Shown: one piece after another, positions 59,801-64,000 of the stretch
How positions within the stretch are numbered: position 1 is the stretch's first letter
Layout of the letters: every line of letters begins with the position of its first letter
Assembly (NCBI GenBank): GCA_032622095.1
Contig: CP136066.1
Coordinates: 168,898,664 to 168,962,663, forward strand
Source: Siphonodentalium dalli
Taxonomy: Eukaryota; Mollusca; Scaphopoda; Gadilida; Siphonodentaliidae
DNA length: 64,000 nucleotides
Direction: 5' to 3'
Notes under the pieces: model-generated
Seen by the model: the letters and a program-made list of their open reading frames with translations, nothing else
The model's database searches: none
Told to the model about the DNA's origin: nothing
Position numbers and translations under genes: made by a program

Positions 59801-62412
59801 GATTTGAGAGCATTTTATATCTTTTAAAAACTTAGTAAGAACATAACATGATTTTAAATTGTTCTGATTGGTACCTTCTTGACAGTAACAATAGTACTAC
59901 TCTTCATCCCTTTCCTTTGGAAAATGGTGTTGCCTCCTCCAATGTTTTCAGTAACGCAAGTTCTTTATCTGTGTCTGTACCCTGTATACATCAATTATAG
60001 TTTTATAAGATCTGCCTACATAAAATAGAGAATAATGTCTAGATGATCATGCCTTTATCTGTTCTGGATAAGGTCTGATAAAACTATACATGCATTCGTT
60101 GTAGTAATTTCCACACACATGCCCTTGGTGTGACATTTTTATAATTCGGCAAACTAAACTATTGCCCACAATGTATCCTAACCCAGATAAATGTTAATGA
60201 AATAATTTCCTTTCAGAAAATAAATACCACGACTGAAGATGGGATGTAGTTAATTGAAGGTTGAATATAAAGTTAAGTCACCTGAAAAAATAAATCCGTG
60301 ACAACGAAAAGTCACTCCAAATAAAGAATTATTTTAATACAGATTACTGGCCCTTTTAGTTAGCAACGATTCACTTAAAGCGTTGTGCTGTTAGTTTATC
60401 ATGTTAGATACTTTAAGTAGACAAGGACATTTATCTCTCACATTTGATAAAAGAGCACATAAAAGTGCAGTTAATTCATTAAAGTCGGAGAGCTTCTCTT
60501 AGTTTATGTGTCAACCATATTTCTAGAGATAAGAATTACTAGCTTACCTTTAGCTCGGATTTCATTGTATTTGCCACCAATTCGAATAGTTTTTCAAATT
60601 TCTTTCCTGTCCCATCCAGATTCTCCTTCCCTTTCATGAGTTGGTATTCATACAATATCTGCAGAAAAGAAACATGAAGAAATTTGAAGAGTAAACACAA
60701 CTTGAATGGCCATCTTAATATCTGAGAGTTAATTAAATTGAGAGTGCATCCTTGGTTGGATTATATAGTCTGCACTATTTAATATAGTCAGTTGATTTAG
60801 CAGAAAATTGGAAATTGCATTGCAAAAATTGCAGTGCGAATCCAGTTAAATCGAGCCCCGATAACGTAATAGTAAGATTATTCACTTAGATATTCAATGT
60901 CATTGAAGCATGGGAATTCTTCCAGTATAGATGCTATGGCACCTCCTTCCAGTCCCTTCAGCCATTCTCGTCTTTTGGTGAATGATTCCTCCAATAGCAG
61001 CTTTATGTGACTGGAAGGTTTCGATTTTTCTGACTCGGCCTTCTTTTCAGTCAAGTGGTTGGTATAATCATCCTGGCTGATGAAATAATTTGACAGCACA
61101 GACCGCCTTTTAACAGAAGAGATCTTTATTTGTGTCTATCTGATGTCAACATCCATACTCTTTCTCTTGTTTTTAAGGCGCAAGTTTCTGATCTTAGCAC
61201 TCAGTCGATAATTGAATACAGACTGAAAGAAAGCCACAATTGTTAAATAGTAACTGCCCGTTCACTACTACAGTCTTATAAATATTACATCGGTAGAGTG
61301 TTAAGTACACATGTCGAGATATATGGCATAGCAGCTGAAATGATGATAAACCCCAATCAAATAACCAAACACAAAATCAGCTTACAGGGGAATCTACTAC
61401 ACACACCTTAATGATCTGCACATATATCACATAGTTTGATAATACAAGCACAGCCTGACAATAACAGTAATTAGTGCTCGCTCAGATAATTTTTGAAAAC
61501 AATTGGGTTCAATAAACCTTGAAATATTTAGTTTGAATAGCGACCAGGGCTGAAACAATTAATCAAAGAATCGATAAATCGTCGATTATTTCACTAATGA
61601 TCAATGAGATAATCGATTAATCACCTGAGTTGAATCCAGGCCTACCATTATAATATGTTGATGACTCTAATATTGGTAAATTAATTCTGTTTGGAATATT
61701 ATTTATGTAAACGGAAACGACTCTACTGAGTAATTATTAAAAATTACTTGATTAATTGGGACGATATATCTATTATCAAAATAGCTAATCCTTTCAGCTC
61801 TAGTTGCGACATTGTGATATGTTGTAACATTAATCTAGTTAAAATATAGGCTACATGTAGTCATGATTCCTAAGTGTTGCCCATTAACATATTTTCCTTT
61901 GCCCTATTACTAACTGATTTTATCTCTATTTAGTTTTTGGTTAAAAACCATCAAAACCGTGAGATAGCGGTAAGTTGAACAGGCGATTTTAACGTATTGT
62001 AAGCCAGAAACTGTTCAGAGAGGCAAATCAGTTATTGATAGCGCATTGGGTATTCAGCAGATACATGTAGATACGACTCTTGGATTAGAGTCTATACATT
62101 GGACTACAATAGACATGTACCACATTTATGACGCACAAAGTTCAATGTGACTTTGAACATTTGCTTTTAATTCAGTAAAATTTGCTACTGCTTACCATGG
62201 TTCTGTACCAGTTGGCATCCGAATGCATGGGTACTTCAAATACATTTGTTCTCCCACCTGCTTGTACTCGGACGACTCCTTGGTCATAAACACATTCATA
62301 TAGAAACTTGCGCATTCTGATATCAAGTGGTTGAATGATGCCAAAATATTGCCATTTCTTGAGGCTTCCTCCAGTCCCGATGAAAAGGTGGGAATCGGAA
62401 CGGTGAATTTTT
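53800..62412 (-). CDS. Putative spliced gene, possibly SAMD3-like family, at least eight exon candidates
   Basis: Exon candidates in transcript order: 62412-62196, 61222-61151, 61072-60878, 60658-60548, about 58962-58790, 57577-57339 (end uncertain), 57230-57072, 55296-55119, 53882-53800. The best-supported joins are 61222-61151 to 61072-60878 (giving KNKRKSMD-DDYTNHLTEKK) and 55296-55119 to 53882-53800 (giving DRQKG-LDSFGAFM), where phases match. The order basic 'k...R-k' segment, then F-x2-RR-x-W and 'iLeeFPcf', then WPLLF resembles a SAMD3-like family expanded in fish and marine invertebrates (from memory). The stop after IEYLSE at 60878 argues that the gene is broken, mis-joined here, or really two genes. 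The function is unknown. Confidence 0.45.
54707..54951. mobile_element. TTAA MITE family T2, long copy
   Basis: It starts TCAACCCTGCCATGACTGGA (TTAA changed to TCAA) and ends CTCCATTCATGAAAGAGTTAA. Inside are two blocks of the TATATATGCGAG/CTCGCATATATA palindrome. About 245 bp. Confidence 0.7.
55119..55296 (-). CDS. Exon candidate, 59 codons
   Basis: Acceptor TTCTTCATTTCAG, donor CAAAAAG/GTTTGT, 178 bases. It encodes LLAEINNQKSANVDESVKMS, then LSDLRYKILNKASGEKRCEK and LLHLLDHAKSSVIEIDRQK. It is highly charged, probably helical, and has no family motif. It starts in phase 0. Confidence 0.65.
55988..56130. repeat. Inverted AGGAGGGCTA motifs
   Basis: TTAAGGAGGGCTATAACA and TTAAGGAGGGCTATTGTA alternate with their inverses TAGCCCTCCTGTAT and TAGCCCTCCTGCAC, plus an outer GGAGGGCCATAGCCCTCACC. 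A small foldback element is likely. Confidence 0.6.
57072..57230 (-). CDS. Exon candidate, 53 codons
   Basis: Acceptor TTGAATTTCAG, donor ACAAAT/GTAAAT, 159 bases, phase 0 at both ends. It encodes EFLVCCLKEKMKRSRKTITS, then DPDIAKTREMFTRGGGAHRQ and TDDKIVRRSYDTN. It is strongly basic. The unbroken frame and good splice sites support it; no family assigned. Confidence 0.6.
57339..57577 (-). CDS. Exon candidate with a short acidic motif, 3' end uncertain
   Basis: Acceptor AATTATTTTTCAG, then SDKFGHHSFSFMLDHDGTEL. The LDHDGTELE stretch is like the L-x-DGT-x-V segment of CIDE-N/PB1-like ubiquitin folds, which would fit an N-terminal domain (weak). Beyond about 57515 the frame probably runs into intron. 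Confidence 0.4.
58618..58962 (-). pseudogene. Exon candidate with WPLLF motif, interrupted
   Basis: Acceptor ACATTCTATAG, then DVKSKWPLLFEYDSILDDMH and NLTGLSTISKSR, followed by an in-frame TAG. The 'WP-LF---' pattern occurs in the SAMD3-like family. A later stretch, RRLEEMEDAIQSSGDRFPVL, is in another frame. Either the donor comes before the stop or the exon is dead. Confidence 0.35.
59347..59720. repeat. Tandem repeats with GTGTTTATATAAAAACATG
   Basis: GTGTTTATATAAAAACATGT followed by CATGGTGTTTTATAATAAAC recurs four to five times between 59460 and 59690. The segment begins near CACTGCAAAAAACAATTACC, a start seen in some MITE families. Confidence 0.75.
60548..60658 (-). CDS. Exon candidate, 37 codons
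   Basis: Acceptor TTTCTTTTCTGCAG, donor GAGCTAAAG/GTAAGC, 111 bases, phase 0 at both ends. It encodes ILYEYQLMKGKENLDGTGKK then FEKLFELVANTMKSELK. In the 48.6-kb duplicate it has a one-base deletion and no donor. Confidence 0.65.
60878..61072 (-). CDS. Exon candidate with FxxRRxW / FPCF motif
   Basis: Acceptor CATCAGCCAG, then DDYTNHLTEKKAESEKSKPS, SHIKLLLEESFTKRREWLKG and LEGGAIASILEEFPCFNDIE, ending YLSE and stop. The pattern F-x2-RR-x-W ... iLeeFP resembles the conserved core of the SAMD3-like family, where EF normally follows; here a stop codon follows instead. No clear GT donor is seen before the stop. Confidence 0.6.
   Translation of the reverse strand, partial: DDYTNHLTEKKAESEKSKPSSHIKLLLEESFTKRREWLKGLEGGAIASILEEFPCFNDIEYLSE
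61151..61222 (-). CDS. Exon candidate, basic, 24 codons
   Basis: Acceptor TTTCTTTCAG, then SVFNYRLSAKIRNLRLKNKR and KSMD before a possible GTTGAC donor. The phase fits the exon at 61072. A possible 9-base exon (ATCATTAAG before GTGTGT) lies upstream near 61410. Confidence 0.5.
61545..61802. mobile_element. hAT-type MITE
   Basis: It starts CAGGGCTGAAACAATTAATC and ends CTAATCCTTTCAGCTCTA. The flanking 8-mers ATAGCGAC and GTTGCGAC agree at six of eight bases. It is 258 bp and rich in inverted ATCGATTA blocks. Confidence 0.7.
62196..62412 (-). CDS. Exon candidate, 72 codons
   Basis: Acceptor AAATTTTGTCCAG, donor AGAACCATG/GTAAGC, 217 bases, one leading base, ends in phase 0. It encodes KIHRSDSHLFIGTGGSLKKW, then QYFGIIQPLDIRMRKFLYEC and VYDQGVVRVQAGGRTNVFEV, PMHSDANWYRTM. 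No family recognised. A second open frame overlaps at the 5' side (SPFRFPPFHRDWRKP), but it ends early. Confidence 0.5.
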
Positions 62413-62894
62413 CTGGACAAAATTTATATGAATATTAAATATTTGTACTTGGTATTGGTAATGCATACAATAAATTTGAGACATTTTATGGCTCAAGGAA
62501 ACATTCAGCATAACAAGTGGAAAAACTTTATATCTATCTGAGATCGCCTGGATAAGATAATCCATCTTTAAATCAGTTTTATCCCACTGTTCATGAATTC
62601 AAAGAGAATGTGACCGCTTATCCACAAATCGATCGGTCTCCTGCAAAATATCTGCACCCATCAGTTTGTTAAAATGACGAAACATCAGCTTTGGATGGAT
62701 AAAAAAGGGCCAGTTATCCACCAGGATTCCAACTTCTTTATTTTTATTTAAGTCCAGTCGTCTTTGCGTCGCATGTTTTGTCCATAAAGTTGAGTACTAA
62801 TTCCTAGTCTCGTTTCTTGTACTGGGCGATCAGATTTTCCCGCAGTGTATCCTGATAGTCAGACTCAGTATCAACTGGCAATTAAGGCTGCCAG

Positions 62895-63535
62895 TTACAC
62901 TGCAAATAAGAGTGTTCAGATTTGAACGCGTTCAGTCCCGGATGTGTTCAGTTACTGAACAGTAAGTGTTCAATTTTGAACGTATATGTTCAGAAAACTC
63001 ATTTATTAACGGTAGTGTTCAAACCTGCATGGACGTCGATCCGCTTGTGTTAGTATACTTAGTTACTTCATATATATATCGCATATGCTTACGGGATTAA
63101 TGAATACTCGTTTGTGAAAATGATGTCTTGTGACTTCTATTTTGAACAATTGTGAAACTAAATGCGGATGCGCTGGTCTATTTTGCTTCACGATGAGTTT
63201 TGTTTTGAGCATTTTCCAGATCGGTAGAAAACATATCAGGGACGTGGTAGCGACACGGGGGGGGGGTAGTTGGATATAAAATTACACCCCTCCCCAAATG
63301 GAAATTAACCCATTTAGTCAAATCCGCATCACATATCCATGAATATATATAGTGTTCATATATTGATCGATGCCGATACTTTTTATGTTGCCGGTTCATC
63401 ACTTGTGTAGAAAATCACGATATAATACGATCCCACGCTATTTTGTGTTACAGTAATTTCAGTATTGAACACTGCCGTTCAGTCCGTGTTCGATTCTCTT
63501 GAACATATGTGTTCAAGGTGAGACCACGTACGGGC
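62895..63535. repeat. Two clusters of TGTTCA/TGAACA motifs
   Basis: About ten GTTCA or TGAAC motifs in 62915-63025 and five in 63465-63520, the second in inverted order. They may be the ends of a MITE beginning ACACTGCAAATAAGAGTGTT. The interior is without a gene. Confidence 0.45.
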
Positions 63536-64000
63536 ATGGTCATTAATCATTCACGCTTAACTAATGGCATGTGATCCCACTGGACTGTCTGCATTGAGTT
63601 ATCTTTACAAAATAGCATGTAGCGTCGTCTTTTGAAACATGATATCGTTCCACGCAACTGGCATTAATTAATTTCGGTTTGAATATCTGTGCAGTTTAAT
63701 GTATATGGATGGATAAAGCCTTCACATTAATGGAACCAAGTCAGTTGCGCCATTCTTTGGCGTTAGATTAAAGGTTCGAAACATAGTTGGTATTTATAGG
63801 GTCTTTACTGACAGGAGACAAGGACAAGTTTATCAATACAGCCTGCACTCTGCATGGTAAGTACCGGTATATGTAATCCAATGTATCATCGTCATAATTA
63901 TCAGCATATGTGTTTATGTATATATTTATCTAAAAACATGCAAAGTTAAAATTTTGACAATTCAGTTGAGGACATTAGTTGGACATTTCGCACCCAATTG

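Larger units (their letters stand above)
60073..61497. repeat. Segmental duplication, copy 2 (better preserved)
   Basis: Pair of 48102-49466. It holds three exons with usable splice sites (61222-61151, 61072-60878, 60658-60548) and the SINE-like tail GATGATAAACCCCAATCAAA at about 61343. Confidence 0.92.

Overview
This is a stretch of a eukaryotic, intron-bearing, AT-rich genome packed with decayed mobile elements. Several features suggest a marine invertebrate, most likely a mollusc (inference): non-LTR retrotransposons with endonuclease plus reverse transcriptase, tRNA-headed SINEs ending in CCCCAATCAATC, short non-autonomous Helitrons carrying GTCT runs and minisatellites, and TTAA-flanked MITEs. 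I see no prokaryotic genes, rRNA, functional tRNA or CRISPR array. Most long open frames are pieces of retroelements or by-products of simple repeats.

Region 1-9.4 kb is mobile. It holds a LINE whose 5' end is cut by the window (1-3278), a second LINE of another family (about 3496-6546), a shortened copy of that second LINE's 5' part (7525-8130), and a TTAA-flanked MITE with a second copy inserted inside it (8378-9425).

Region 10.7-34 kb carries the clearest host gene, on the minus strand: five exons (22090-21913, 20451-20356, 19931-19806, 14579-14420, 10895-10739). They splice in frame into the first 239 residues of a group II pyridoxal-phosphate decarboxylase-like protein; the rest lies beyond the window. 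Its introns hold a LINE in the same orientation, a SINE and small palindromes. The promoter and first exon are duplicated at 28615-28438 with an intact frame, so this is either an alternative first exon or the start of a tandem gene copy. The duplicated promoter was then hit by a Helitron (28690-29323) and by a 4.8-kb near-complete palindrome (29350-34139). The other copy preserves both empty target sites.

Region 34-45 kb holds a second Helitron-like element inserted in one of two tandem units, a satellite of about ten roughly 135-bp monomers (37995-39330), another TTAA MITE and a minus-strand LINE with a CADD catalytic box (42711-43650).

Region 45-64 kb holds repeated fragments of a transposon-associated protein family, a segmental duplication (48.1-49.5 kb and 60.1-61.5 kb), a LINE 3' end (about 50.4-51.2 kb) and a set of minus-strand exons (62412 down to 53800). 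These exons appear to be one spliced gene, possibly of a SAMD3-like family of fish and invertebrates. The 48-49 kb duplicate of part of this gene has lost a splice donor and an acceptor and carries a frameshift.

All assignments rest on reading the sequence by eye; no database search was possible.
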